From Gibbula magus (taxonomy: Eukaryota > Mollusca > Gastropoda > Trochida > Trochidae): a DNA stretch of 64,000 bases. Shown here piece after piece: positions 24,301 to 36,300 of this stretch. How positions within the stretch are numbered: position 1 is the first letter of the stretch; each line of letters begins with the position of its first letter. The stretch is from positions 39,336,023 to 39,400,022 of the forward strand of contig OW388296.1 of the NCBI GenBank assembly GCA_936450465.1. Reading direction: 5' to 3'. The translations under genes and the position numbers were made by a program. The notes under the pieces were generated by a model, which saw nothing but the letters and a program-made list of their open reading frames with translations, searched no databases and was not told the DNA's origin.

Positions 24301-25128
24301 CTGAACAGAATCAATGTGAACATTCCATTTACCTTTTGATGAAAACCTCCTATAGATAACCAGACACTGGACTCTTTAGCAACGTGTACATATCTAGAAA
24401 TGATATCTCCATCAAGGGCTTCAGCCATTTTCATTGAATCCTCCTTTGAATCAGCTATGTAGTCACATGCTTCTGGCAGGAAAACCATCTGGAAAGTAAA
24501 CTTTGTCAAGTCAGATTGTTCAAGTCATGTCAATGATACTAATGTATACATAGCATCATGTGTTCATTACTAAATCATTAGGTTCATTGGAATGATTTGT
24601 ACAATAAAGATGATGTGCTTTAACTTAACACTTCACATGATTGTTTGTCCTTAACTTGCCAGACCCTGGTTAGTCCAGGATGAAGACGGTAAATTCAAAT
24701 AACACTGCAGTGCAGGCCAACCCTGGAAGGGGATAATAGTTTTATACACAGCTGATCATTTCCAATGAGTTTATATGGCCAGCGTATCAGATAGTGTGGC
24801 TGCGCCCTTCGTATTTGATGCTCCCTGCTAGGTTTTATTTTACGATAGAGCACACCAACTCCTCTTCTAATTCTTAAACACATTGGGATACAGTGAACTT
24901 TATTTCTTAACTACTTCTTACCTGAGCACCTCGAGCACATGCACGCTGGATCAAGTCAACACACACTTTGAAGTTCTCTTCCTTGTTGGAGGTGGCGGTC
25001 ATCTGACACACGCCCACCAACGGTCTGAGTCTTGGTCCGCCACCCGTGTGGGACATCTTCCTCAGTGTCCTGTGCAAACCTGCTAGTACGCTGTCAGACA
25101 GAAGACAACCTCCAAGTCTCTTCAACAT
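6335..25128 (-). CDS. NitFhit: NitFhit: nitrilase-family amidase fused to FHIT histidine-triad hydrolase
   Basis: Ten exons: 25128-24922, 24488-24333, 23935-23732, 23210-23100, 17771-17670, 14547-14382, 13812-13681, 9165-8990, 8813-8745, 6439-6335. All junctions are GT-AG and phases close to 475 codons. Residues 1-~310 are a carbon-nitrogen hydrolase with the full triad: Glu75 (FLPEA), Lys148 (YDKCHLFD), Cys190 (CYDVRFPE). This half is orthologous to NIT1, a deaminated-glutathione amidase. Residues ~320-475 are FHIT (dinucleoside triphosphate hydrolase), with triad HVHVHIL at 419-425, His421 being the expected nucleophile. The start is the first ATG after an in-frame TGA; the basic N-terminus suggests a mitochondrial presequence, and Met25 could give a cytosolic form as in NIT1 (inference). 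The fusion is known from fly and worm; vertebrates have separate genes. Introns 4, 5, 7 and 9 are filled with repeats. It is divergent from QNG1. Confidence 0.93.
6442..8315 (-). repeat. 39-bp minisatellite, 48 units, abutting the NitFhit exon 10 acceptor
   Basis: The unit (plus strand) begins gcaacacgtacacccacaca and repeats every 39 bp from 6442 to 8313. The distance 6442-8314 is exactly 48 x 39, so no net indel. It fills most of intron 9 and ends on the acceptor: the real site reads cagctgcaac on the plus strand, the unit caggtgcaac, one base different. On the transcribed (minus) strand the unit has no AG. Long open frames on both strands, up to 642 codons with a 13-residue period, arise because 39 is a multiple of 3. 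Confidence 0.95.
9437..13357. repeat. 39-bp minisatellite with higher-order structure, NitFhit intron 7
   Basis: The basic unit, 39 bp, contains catgtcgcttcatctacgaa and tcatatctcacacaagc. Blocks of it are separated by longer variants carrying 'aaatgatatcgtatgatctc'. Larger segments are duplicated: 10952-11383 reappears at 12196-12627 and 11571-12141 at about 12815-13361, both at an offset of 1244 bp; a smaller offset of 659 bp links 10214 and 10873. Open frames of up to 422 codons on the plus strand have a strict 13-residue period and are taken as by-products. Confidence 0.95.
13358..13680. other. NitFhit intron 7 distal part
   Basis: Unique intronic sequence between the end of the 39-bp array and the donor side of exon 7. 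No other feature seen. Confidence 0.5.
13813..14381. other. NitFhit intron 6
   Basis: A 569-bp ordinary intron without visible repeats. Donor gtaagt follows exon 6, and the acceptor cag precedes exon 7. Confidence 0.7.
14494..17578 (-). repeat. 70-bp minisatellite, 44 units, made of the NitFhit exon 6 acceptor plus exon start
   Basis: On the minus strand each unit is about 15 nt of intron end (aagagtcttgttgcag) followed by exon-6-like sequence encoding [17 protein letters not shown]. The span is 3085 bp, exactly 44 x 70 + 5, and the extra 5 bp (CACAT on the plus strand) is shared by both ends. Only the most downstream unit (exon start at 14547) continues into the real exon. Distal units change ccgtggggc to ccgtgaggg, giving an in-frame TGA, and some lose the AG (aatcagcaac on plus) or have TAG instead of CAG. 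The array makes up almost all of intron 5. Confidence 0.95.
18400..18625 (-). repeat. Dispersed 'ccatgggctctgtagctcat' element
   Basis: The motif ccatgggctctgtagctcat occurs at 18405 and again in part at 18607 in NitFhit intron 4. Its reverse complement gatgagctacagagcccatg occurs near 43909 and 45728, and related forms near 25552, 46047, 56977 and 57184. Copies repeatedly sit next to the ~145-bp tandem repeats, so it may be a terminal motif of the same element family. Confidence 0.6.
19000..19640 (+). mobile_element. 3' fragment of a non-LTR retrotransposon ORF2
   Basis: The plus strand reads [13 protein letters not shown] (frame 1), then [14 protein letters not shown] and [13 protein letters not shown], then [17 protein letters not shown]: the thumb/connection region downstream of the YADD box in jockey-like reverse transcriptases. 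The open part is 19073-19459; the C-terminal stretch after it ([20 protein letters not shown]) needs a frame change. It lies in NitFhit intron 4, opposite to that gene. Confidence 0.7.
19660..20050 (+). repeat. Diverged tandem repeat with 'ctggttcttgagg' motif
   Basis: Three loosely similar units share 'tagctttctagcattactgg' or 'cttcctgaattgctggttct' followed by 'tgagg' and later a 'caccc..ccacacc' segment. Likely an old dispersed repeat; class unknown. Confidence 0.4.
20056..22890 (-). mobile_element. CR1/L2-like LINE 3' end, split by a hAT element
   Basis: On the minus strand 22558-22020 encodes the C-terminal end of a CR1/L2-type ORF2: [20 protein letters not shown], then [39 protein letters not shown]. 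Upstream on the same strand (22860-22560, other frames) are [19 protein letters not shown] and [18 protein letters not shown]. The 3' end is the 'gcgctatataaatgcacctt' tail followed by (TTA)n near 20063, typical of these elements. A hAT element interrupts it at 20296-22004. Frameshifts show it is inactive. Confidence 0.8.
20296..22004. mobile_element. Non-autonomous hAT-type DNA transposon (1709 bp)
   Basis: The ends are perfect 15-bp terminal inverted repeats TAGGGGTGAAACGGT. The element is flanked by an 8-bp target duplication, gttttgag, at 20288-20295 and 22005-22012, diagnostic of the hAT superfamily. The subterminal regions are rich in 'cggttcggt' type motifs. There is no transposase frame, so it would depend on an enzyme in trans. 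It inserted into the LINE after that LINE had landed in NitFhit intron 4. Confidence 0.9.
23325..23605 (+). repeat. Dispersed repeat, copy 1 of a pair
   Basis: Shares 'caatatattgttatgttaga', 'gtcgtatccacaacaaacag' and 'ggttgaccattccatcat' in the same order with 50795-51060 (about 80% by eye). NitFhit intron 3 side. Element class unknown. Confidence 0.6.
23936..24332. other. NitFhit intron 2
   Basis: A 397-bp intron, AT-rich, nothing else seen. Confidence 0.6.
24489..24921. other. NitFhit intron 1
   Basis: A 433-bp intron with no repeat or second gene recognised. Confidence 0.6.
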
Positions 25129-27321
25129 TAGACTCTCGCTGCTTCTCAACTGTACTTGTGGTCTTCACTGAGTTACATCATTTCCTACACGGTAAACATA
25201 TCAAGGTAGATATTCATCATAATATAATATATATATAACATAAGGGCAACAATTGGGCTTCCTATATTGTTGTGACATAAACATTTCCCGGCCATCATAT
25301 TTCTCCTCATCCTGCTCCATCAGGTTATATATGTCAGCAATTCTACTACACATCCCCTGATTGTCTGATAAAGAGATAGACATGCTGTTATATATGTTAT
25401 ATATAAAGTCAAACGCCTAGCATGAGGCTTTAAATGGACGATGGGGTATTAATCACATTTATAAAGAGATAATGTATTTGGTAATCTTGAAAATAACATA
25501 ACTTTTTATAAGGCTTTACAAATACAGCCTGTTTAGATAGTGAAAATATAGACATGGGCTCTGCAGCTCATCAGGACTTAAGTGATTTATTATCTAAGGC
25601 TGAAGATCTAAGCAATCTCAAGTAATGCATTGTAAACAAGAAAAGTTATTAAGTCATGACCCCTAGCTGTGACAAACATTTGCGGTAACAGGGTCACCAA
25701 ATCTACACTTTAGAATCCCTATTGGTCAAGGAGTCTGTACACAACATTTCAACTTTCTAGAGCCTTTCATATTTGAGAAGAAGATGAAGATAGGTTTTAC
25801 GTCATGACCCCTGTGACCAACATTTGGGGTCACAGGGTCACCAAATCTACAATTTATAATCCCCATTGGCCAAGGAGTCTGTACATAACATTTCAGCTTT
25901 CTAGAGCCTTTCATACTGCAGAAGAAGATGAAAAGTAGTTGTTATAAATCATGACCTCTGTGACCCACATTTGGGATCACAAGATCACCATAATCTACTA
26001 TCTAGAATCCCCATTTGTCAAGGAGTCTGTACCTACACAACATTTTGCTTTCTAGAGCCTTTCGTGCTGCAGAAGAAGATGAAAATAGGTTTTTAGGTCA
26101 TGACCCCTGTGACCCAAATTTGGAGTCACAGGGTCACCAAATCTACAATTTATAATCCCCATTGGCCAAGGAGTCTGTGTAGGCCTACATAACAATTCAG
26201 CTTTCTAGAACATTTCGTACTGGAGAAGAAGATGAGAAGAGGTTGTTAGGTCATGCCCTCATCGACCCTAAATATCTACTATTTAGAATCCCCATTGGTC
26301 AAGAAGTCTTCACATAATATTTTGCTTTCATACTGTAGCCTTTCGTACTTTATCAGTAACTTCACCTATTGATGAACATCTGAATAAACACGAGTCAAGG
26401 CAAACAACCAATTTAAAGAGTTTCAAGGTGAAGGGCAGTGATCATTCTGTGTCTTAAACGATTATCAGTAATATGACGATTACCTGAATCATAAAGTCCT
26501 CTGCGCTCACTTTGGGTTTAATTTTATACTTACCCAAGAGTAGATAACTCTCACCAGGAAATCGCGCGTCTACTATTAAACTGTGATAAAGCGTAATATG
26601 CGACTTCTTTTTTGCGCAATTGTATGACAGAGTAAGTAAAGTTCTTCAAAGTTTGTACTTTGTACACCCCTTCTTTCGTAAGAAAACCGGGTAATCTATC
26701 ATTTATTTACTGGATTAGTAGAGTCCAATGCTTAATTTCTTATTCTATCATTAGTATTGACATTAGGAGACAACAGGGTGTCAAAGAGCCTTTTGGATAA
26801 TCTGGAAAAACATGATTTGCAAGATTAGAATATTAGGCAAACTTTTGTAAATCTATTTATGAGCGTCATTGCTATCAAACAAAATTTACTTTTTATTTAT
26901 GTTTGAGTGTCGAACCAAATTAATGAATTAGAGTAATCATCATTGTTAGTACCAGAGACCATAAAATAAATAAATGGTGTCAGAATATAAGTACCTATAG
27001 GTTCTATGTAAGTACTTAGACAGTATATCAATACAGAAGCTCTGTACAACGAAGTGTCAATTAGACTTTTTAAATGCCCATTTTATGCAAATGTTCCAAA
27101 TTCGGGTCTACATTGAATATTGGGTTGATAGATCGTGATATTGTGTGTCAACTTATGTCAGTATGTTATTTCTGTGCTACTGATAGGTAGAATTGATTGA
27201 TGATTATTATCATGTAATCAATATATTATTTATGTCTGACGCTGTCTGGCAGGAATTGTTAGGTGCACACAGTGGGAGTGGAAACTGGCTGGAACTGATA
27301 CACAGAGGACCGCCAGCCGCC
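25129..27321. promoter_or_regulatory. Shared intergenic region between divergent NitFhit and QNG1
   Basis: A 2193-bp gap between the two start codons must hold the 5' UTRs and promoters of both genes. No TATA box or CpG-rich stretch can be assigned with confidence. A small CG-bearing patch (cgcgcgtc and tgcgcaattg) lies near 26568-26625. A possible upstream acceptor (tacag) just 5' of the NitFhit start allows a 5' UTR intron. The part 25550-26345 is repeat. Confidence 0.4.
25550..26345 (-). repeat. Dispersed ~145-bp tandem repeat, reverse orientation
   Basis: About five units of the same family as 2750-3265 and 45040-45700, here inverted: 'ggtcacagggtcaccaaatc', 'caaggagtctgtacacaaca' and 'gcagaagaagatgaaaatag' repeat about every 145-150 bp. 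One end carries the motif catgggctctgcagctcatc at 25553. Confidence 0.75.
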
Positions 27322-30300
27322 ATGTCACACGTACTCTCCCCCAGAGAGTCTGGCCAGATTATTGCCGATTCCAGTGAAGATGTGACTGTGCAGACAGAGG
27401 GTGTCAGCAAGTGTGCAGAGTTTGTGAGTCCTCCTTTCTTGTTCTGATGTTCCAGCAAAAAGAGGCCATTTTGAGAAGTCCATGATTGCTGTTATCAGTC
27501 TGATATGGAGTGAAAAATAACAAACCTCTCTATAGACCTTTCCACGGAGCAGTGCGTCACAACGCTCTCAGTTACCCCCCTTTTTGGCGGTGCTAGCGTC
27601 ATCCGCCATTAAGCGGCTGCAAAATGACGTTTTACATTAGGCCATGGGTCAAAAGCTGTAGCTTGCCTCTAAAGTAGCTTTAGGTCTGAGTTTTGAGAGA
27701 AGGCAGAAACTATATCATTTTAATCCTGACTGTTTACTGCATCCACAAATGCAATGTTTCACTGGATACTTGTTTATTATGACATTAGGGCATGTTAAAG
27801 TGATTAATCAGAAGTTTCGCAAAAAGTCTTCTTAGCTATAGAAAACATCTTTTTTTTTTTACAAAAGTTATTAATATATTTCCACAAATGACATATCTGC
27901 TGAAAGAGAAAATGTGTTCTTTCAAAATAGTGTGGTCCAACTTAGTTAATTTCTGCCCCCAAAAAATTAATAATAATGATTTTGTTCTCAAACCGTTACA
28001 TTTCATTTATGATTTTAAATAGTAAATGAATTATTTAGCCCCAATTCAATACATGGTATAAGAAACAGATGAATGTACAACAATGAGAAATGGGATTTTT
28101 TAAACTGCATCAATTTTCAAGAAAGTTACCGGTATGTGCATTTCCGTAACGTGAGTGAATTTTCTTTCTGAGCAACGGGAGATAATTCTTGCAAGTATTT
28201 CTAATTATTTTTAACATTTCTCATAAAATTTGCAATCAAGTAACAACAGTTTCTTCTTTAAAAAGTTTTAAACGCATTATGGAATGATATGTTATAAAAT
28301 GTAGACTCTAGAAAGAGAAAATATATAAATTCATCGGCAAAAGAAATTTAACTTATCACCTCAGTTGTTTTTGATTAATGCAATATTTAAAAGAAATCAG
28401 ATGCATTTGACTGTGACATGATACAATAATACGTATCTGCAGTAGTTTGGATGAATTAATTGGTGACTGTGGTTACATTTTAGTTAAAATTTCTTTGTTT
28501 AATGAAGACAGGGATAAGAAATGAAATTTTCATCAACATGATCCCTACCATGTTTAAAATGTCGTAAATGTGTGCAGAATCAGGCACATTTCTCAATTTT
28601 CACATAGAATATGTCTTATATGTCAATGGACAATTGTGTATGATCAAAAATAATTTTTGAAGAAGTTTAATATTTTTTTTAAAATTAAAAAGACATGTAG
28701 AAGTATTCTTTGACTGCTGACTAAACACCTGTACTTTTCAGTTTTAGATTATCATTTTGAAAACTTGAGATATTTGCAATTGAAAATCATACATATGATA
28801 AAATCAACTGAGGTGATAAGTTTCTTTTGCCGATGAGTGTAGTTGTGATTCCCATCCTATTCCCCCAATGTCACAAATATGTAAAACTAATTGCAAACAT
28901 GATAAACTATAACTATAATAAACTATATGTTTGGTAGGCCAAATAAATAGAGGATTAATTGGTGTTTAAAATGCCACATTTCTGACCACAAAAGCATATA
29001 ATAAACATAATTTGCATTTACAGTGTAATAACACTAACACTTATTTTCTCATCGAGTGACAGGGTAAAGCCGGTATTTTCATAAGCGTACATCTAAATAT
29101 GCGACATCTTCCTACATTACTGGTGTCAAAATTAGTATTTAACATAAACTATACTTGAACAATTAGGTTAATTAAATTTTTAGTTTTTCATGCATATTTC
29201 AGACTTTGTTATAATTCAATTGTGTAGGTGGGTGAAGGAAGACACATATTTACAGATTATATAAACATCTTTTTGAACATCTACAGTAAGTCTTGACAGT
29301 ACATACAACAAATGTACAAATATATAGTATTTAATTCTGTTCTAATAAAATAAGATAGACAAAAGTTTGTAATTTGGTTCAGATAATCTTGAATAGTGCT
29401 AGTCTATTTCCATATGTGTGGATAGGCCTATGTGTCAATATTGACAATTCTTGAAACATAAAGACAGAAAAAAACCCAACTATTTTCACAGGTTATACAA
29501 GTAAGCTTTAGTTCAAAACTACGTTCAAGTGATATTCGCCTCCATTCAAATACCCTAAGTTTCCGCTTTGATATCGTTGATTTAAATGAAACAACACACA
29601 CAACTGTTATTATTTGTTAACTTTAGTTTTCAGTATATTACTCATGAATTGTTGATTTCACTGTTTGTCGCAGACATGACATCAGATATCATTAAAATGA
29701 ATTATTATGGGATCAGTGAGTTTGACGTCTTTTAACAGCGTAAGCGTTGACTAGGCACGTCTATCCTTGATTACGTCATACTTGATTGCCGCAGCGTTGC
29801 AAATAACATAGGCTAGTTTAACGTTGCAGGCTGCCACAAAATGGCTGTGCCCATGAAATTTATAAGCCTTAGAAAAGGTCTATAACAGAGTGAAAAATAA
29901 CAAACCTCTCTATAACAGAGTGAAAAATAACAAACCTCTCTACTAACAGAGTGAAAAATAACAAACCTCTCTATAACAGAGTGAAAAATAACAAACCTCT
30001 CTACTAACAGAGTGAAAAATAACAAACCTCTCTATAACAGAGTGAAAAATAACAAACCTCTCTATAACAGAGTGAAAAATAACAAACCTCTCTACTAACA
30101 GAGTGAAAAATAACAAACCTCTCTACTAACAGAGTGAAAAATAACAAACCTCTCTACTAACAGAGTGAAAAATAACAAACCTCTCTACTAACAGAGTGAA
30201 AAATAACAAACCTCTCTATAACAGAGTGAAAAATAACAAACCTCTCTATAACAGTGTACAAAATCATCTTGACATATCAGCCTGTTGTACAGTGAAGTAT

Positions 30301-33300
30301 TCACTAAACAAATCAATCCAATTTGTTGCTGACAGATCTACAAAGAAATGAAGGCCACTGGCTATGGCTTGAAGAGTTGGAGAGAACATGAGTTGCACCC
30401 CAAAACCATGGACAAACCAGCACTTGACTGGTTCGTAGATTTACATTAAATCTCAATGATTTGGTGCAAATGGCTTAACTTCCATGTATACTGTTATTTG
30501 ATCTACTTTCCTTTATATGATGTTTGATGTTCTCTGGTTCATCGACAAGTCCTGCTGTTTATGTGCAGGGTATTTGTTGTGGACACCCTCAACTTCTGCT
30601 TCTGGTCGAGTGAGAGCAGCACAAAGTTCTGCGTGGAGTGGGGGGACAGGAAGTGGACTGGGTATTGGTCTCTGTGTGCCGCTCTCAACCGCTCCCTGGA
30701 CAACGGGGTCCCCATCACAGACCCGCAGTACTACAGCAAGATGAGTCTGCAGGAGCTAGCGGAGGTGTTCCGGGGCGAGGTAGAGATACCCCTTCTGCAG
30801 GAGAGGCTGGACGCCCTGCATCAAGTTGGCCAGGTCCTGATACAGGTTGGTACTCACTTCTCCTCTCCTCTCAACACATGCTGTGGTAGCCTTGAAGTCA
30901 GATTGATCTCAACATTCTGACAATCAGTTTCATGTCCAGTGCTAGAAGTGATGTGTTGTGTGTTGTAGAAGTACGGAGGTAGCTTCACACAGTGTATACA
31001 GCGATGTGGGGGAAGTGCTAGAAGTGATGTTTTGTGTGATGTAGAAGTACGGAGGTAGCTTCACACAGTGTATACAGCGATGTGGGGGAAGTGCTAGAAG
31101 TGATGTGTTGTGTGTTGTAGAAGTACGGAGGTAGCTTTACACAGTGTAAACAGCGATGTGGGGGAAGTGCTAGAAGTGATGTGTTGTGTGTTGTAGAAGT
31201 ACGGAGGTAGCTTCACACAGTGTAAACAGCGATGTGGGGGAAGTGCTAGAAGTGATGTTTTGTGTGTTGTAGAAGTACGGAGGTAGCTTCACACAGTGTA
31301 TACAGCGATGTGGGGGAAGTGCTAGAAGTGATGTGTTGTGTGTTGTAGAAGTACGGAGGTAGCTTTACACAGTGTATACAGCGATGTGGGGGAAGTGCTA
31401 GAAGTGATGTTTTGTGTGTTGTAGAAGTACGGAGGTAGCTTCACACAGTGTATACAGCGATGTGGGGGAAGTGCTAGAAGTGATGTTTTGTGTGTTGTAG
31501 AAGTACGGAGGTAGCTTCACACAGTGTATACAGCGATGTGGGGGAAGTGCTAGAAGTGATGTTTTGTGTGTTGTAGAAGTACGGAGGTAGCTTCACACAG
31601 TGTATACAGCGATGTGGGGGAAGTGCTAGAAGTGATGTGTTGTGTGTTGTAGAAGTACGGAGGTAGCTTTACACAGTGTATACAGCGATGTGGGGGAAGT
31701 GCTAGAAGTGATGTGTTGTGTGTTGTAGAAGTACGGAGGTAGCTTTACACAGTGTATACAGCGATGTGGGGGAAGTGCTAGAAGTGATGTTTTGTGTGTT
31801 GTAGAAGTACGGAGGTAGCTTCACACAGTGTATACAGCGATGTGGGGGAAGTGCTAGAAGTGATGTGTTGTGTGTTGTAGAAGTACGGAGGTATCTTCAC
31901 ACAGTGTATACAGCGATGTGGGGGAAGTGCTAGAAGTGATGTTTTGTGTGTTGTAGAAGTACGGAGGTAGCTTCACACAGTGTATACAGCGATGTGGGGG
32001 AAGTGCTAGAAGTGATGTTTTGTGTGTTGTAGAAGTACGGAGGTAGCTTTACACAGTGTATACAGCGATGTGGGGGAAGTGCTAGAAGTGATGTTTTGTG
32101 TGTTGTAGAAGTACGGAGGTAGCTTCACACAGTGTATACAGCGATGTGGGGGAAGTGCTAGAAGTGATGTTTTGTGTGTTGTAGAAGTACGGAGGTAGCT
32201 TCACACAGTGTATACAGCGATGTGGGGGAAGTGCTAGAAGTGATGTTTTGTGTGTTGTAGAAGTACGGAGGTAGCTTCACACAGTGTAAACAGCGATGTG
32301 GGGGAAGTGCTAGAAGTGATGTTTTGTGTGTTGTAGAAGTACGGAGGTAGCTTCACACAGTGTATACAGCGATGTGGGGGAAGTGCTAGAAGTGATGTTT
32401 TGTGTGTTGTAGAAGTACGGAGGTAGCTTCACACAGTGTATACAGCGATGTGGGGGAAGTGCTAGAAGTGATGTGTTGTGTGTTGTAGAAGTACGGAGGT
32501 AGCTTTACACAGTGTATACAGCGATGTGGGGGAAGTGCTAGAAGTGATGTTTTGTGTGTTGTAGAAGTACGGAGGTAGCTTTACACAGTGTATACAGCGA
32601 TGTGGGGGAAGTGCTAGAAGTGATGTTTTGTGTGTTGTAGAAGTACGGAGGTAGCTTCACACAGTGTATACAGCGATGTGGGGGAAGTGCTAGAAGTGAT
32701 GTGTTGTGTGTTGTAGAAGTACGGAGGTATCTTCACACAGTGTATACAGCGATGTGGGGGAAGTGCTAGAAGTGATGTTTTGTGTGTTGTAGAAGTACGG
32801 AGGTAGCTTCACACAGTGTATACAGCGATGTGGGGGAAGTGCTAGAAGTGATGTTTTGTGTGTTGTAGAAGTACGGAGGTAGCTTTACACAGTGTATACA
32901 GCGATGTGGGGGAAGTGCTAGAAGTGATGTTTTGTGTGTTGTAGAAGTACGGAGGTAGCTTCACACAGTGTATACAGCGATGTGGGGGAAGTGCTAGAAG
33001 TGATGTTTTGTGTGTTGTAGAAGTACGGAGGTAGCTTCACACAGTGTATACAGCGATGTGGGGGAAGTGCTAGAAGTGATGTTTTGTGTGTTGTAGAAGT
33101 ACGGAGGTAGCTTCACACAGTGTAAACAGCGATGTGGGGGAAGTGCTAGAAGTGATGTTTTGTGTGTTGTAGAAGTACGGAGGTATCTTCACACAGTGTA
33201 TACAGCGATGTGGGGGAAGTGCTAGAAGTGATGTTTTGTGTGTTGTAGAAGTACGGAGGTAGCTTCACACAGTGTATACAGCGATGTGGGGGAAGTGCTA

Positions 33301-36300
33301 GAAGTGATGTGTTGTGTGTTGTAGAAGTACGGAGGTAGCTTCACACAGTGTATACAGCGATGTGGGGGAAGTGCTAGAAGTGATGTTTTGTGTGATGTAG
33401 AAGTACGGAGGTAGCTTCACACAGTGTATACAGCGATGTGGGGGAAGTGCTAGAAGTGATGTGTTGTGTGTTGTAGAAGTACGGAGGTAGCTTTACACAG
33501 TGTAAACAGCGATGTGGGGGAAGTGCTAGAAGTGATGTGTTGTGTGTTGTAGAAGTACGGAGGTAGCTTCACACAGTGTAAACAGCGATGTGGGGGAAGT
33601 GCTAGAAGTGATGTTTTGTGTGTTGTAGAAGTACGGAGGTAGCTTCACACAGTGTATACAGCGATGTGGGGGAAGTGCTAGAAGTGATGTGTTGTGTGTT
33701 GTAGAAGTACGGAGGTAGCTTCACACAGTGTATACAGCGATGTGGGGGAAGTGCTAGAAGTGATGTTTTGTGTGATGTAGAAGTACGGAGGTAGCTTCAC
33801 ACAGTGTATACAGCGATGTGGGGGAAGTGCTAGAAGTGATGTGTTGTGTGTTGTAGAAGTACGGAGGTAGCTTTACACAGTGTAAACAGCGATGTGGGGG
33901 AAGTGCTAGAAGTGATGTGTTGTGTGTTGTAGAAGTACGGAGGTAGCTTCACACAGTGTAAACAGCGATGTGGGGGAAGTGCTAGAAGTGATGTGTTGTG
34001 TGTTGTAGAAGTACGGAGGTAGCTTCACACAGTGTATACAGCGATGTGGGGGAAGTGCTAGAAGTGATGTGTTGTGTGTTGTAGAAGTACGGAGGTAGCT
34101 TTACACAGTGTATACAGCGATGTGGGGGAAGTGCTAGAAGTGATGTTTTGTGTGTTGTAGAAGTACGGAGGTAGCTTCACACAGTGTATACAGCGATGTG
34201 GGGGAAGTGCTAGAAGTGATGTTTTGTGTGTTGTAGAAGTACGGAGGTAGCTTCACACAGTGTATACAGCGATGTGGGGGAAGTGCTAGAAGTGATGTTT
34301 TGTGTGTTGTAGAAGTACGGAGGTAGCTTCACACAGTGTATACAGCGATGTGGGGGAAGTGCTAGAAGTGATGTGTTGTGTGTTGTAGAAGTACGGAGGT
34401 AGCTTTACACAGTGTATACAGCGATGTGGGGGAAGTGCTAGAAGTGATGTTTTGTGTGTTGTAGAAGTACGGAGGTAGCTTCACACAGTGTATACAGCGA
34501 TGTGGGGGAAGTGCTAGAAGTGATGTGTTGTGTGTTGTAGAAGTACGGAGGTAGCTTTACACAGTGTATACAGCGATGTGGGGGAAGTGCTAGAAGTGAT
34601 GTTTTGTGTGTTGTAGAAGTACGGAGGTAGCTTTACACAGTGTATACAGCGATGTGGGGGAAGTGCTAGAAGTGATGTTTTGTGTGTTGTAGAAGTACGG
34701 AGGTAGCTTCACACAGTGTATACAGCGATGTGGGGGAAGTGCTAGAAGTGATGTGTTGTGTGTTGTAGAAGTACGGAGGTAGCTTCACACAGTGTAAACA
34801 GCGATGTGGGGGAAGTGCTAGAAGTGATGTTTTGTGTGTTGTAGAAGTACGGAGGTAGCTTCACACAGTGTATACAGCGATGTGGGGGAAGTGCTAGAAG
34901 TGATGTTTTGTGTGTTGTAGAAGTACGGAGGTAGCTTCACACAGTGTATACAGCGATGTGGGGGAAGTGCTAGAAGTGATGTGTTGTGTGTTGTAGAAGT
35001 ACGGAGGTAGCTTCACACAGTGTATACAGCGATGTGGGGGAAGTGCTAGAAGTGATGTTTTGTGTGTTGTAGAAGTACGGAGGTATCTTCACACAGTGTA
35101 TACAGCGATGTGGGGGAAGTGCTAGAAGTGATGTTTTGTGTGTTGTAGAAGTACGGAGGTAGCTTCACACAGTGTATACAGCGATGTGGGGGAAGTGCTA
35201 GAAGTGATGTTTTGTGTGTTGTAGAAGTACGGAGGTAGCTTCACACAGTGTATACAGCGATGTGGGGGAAGTGCTAGAAGTGATGTTTTGTGTGTTGTAG
35301 AAGTACGGAGGTAGCTTCACACAGTGTATACAGCGATGTGGGGGAAGTGCTAGAAGTGATGTGTTGTGTGTTGTAGAAGTACGGAGGTAGCTTCACACAG
35401 TGTATACAGCGATGTGGGGGAAGTGCTAGAAGTGATGTTTTGTGTGTTGTAGAAGTACGGAGGTATCTTCACACAGTGTATACAGCGATGTGGGGGAAGT
35501 GCTAGAAGTGATGTTTTGTGTGTTGTAGAAGTACGGAGGTAGCTTCACACAGTGTAAACAGCGATGTGGGGGAAGTGCTAGAAGTGATGTTTTGTGTGTT
35601 GTAGAAGTACGGAGGTATCTTCACACAGTGTATACAGCGATGTGGGGGAAGTGCTAGAAGTGATGTTTTGTGTGTTGTAGAAGTACGGAGGTAGCTTCAC
35701 ACAGTGTATACAGCGATGTGGGGGAAGTGCTAGAAGTGATGTGTTGTGTGTTGTAGAAGTACGGAGGTAGCTTCACACAGTGTATACAGCGATGTGGGGG
35801 AAGTGCTAGAAGTGATGTGTTGTGTGTTGTAGAAGTACGGAGGTAGCTTTACACAGTGTAAACAGCGATGTGGGGGAAGTGCTAGAAGTGATGTTTTGTG
35901 TGTTGTAGAAGTACGGAGGTAGCTTCACACAGTGTAAACAGCGATGTGGGGGAAGTGCTAGAAGTGATGTTTTGTGTGTTGTAGAAGTACGGAGGTAGCT
36001 TCACACAGTGTATACAGCGATGTGGGGGAAGTGCTAGAAGTGATGTTTTGTGTGTTGTAGAAGTACGGAGGTAGCTTCACACAGTGTATACAGCGATGTG
36101 GGGGAAGTGCTAGAAGTGATGTTTTGTGTGTTGTAGAAGTACGGAGGTAGCTTCACACAGTGTATACAGCGATGTGGGGGAAGTGCTAGAAGTGATGTGT
36201 TGTGTGTTGTAGAAGTACGGAGGTAGCTTCACACAGTGTATACAGCGATGTGGGGGAAGTGCTAGAAGTGATGTGTTGTGTGTTGTAGAAGTACGGAGGT

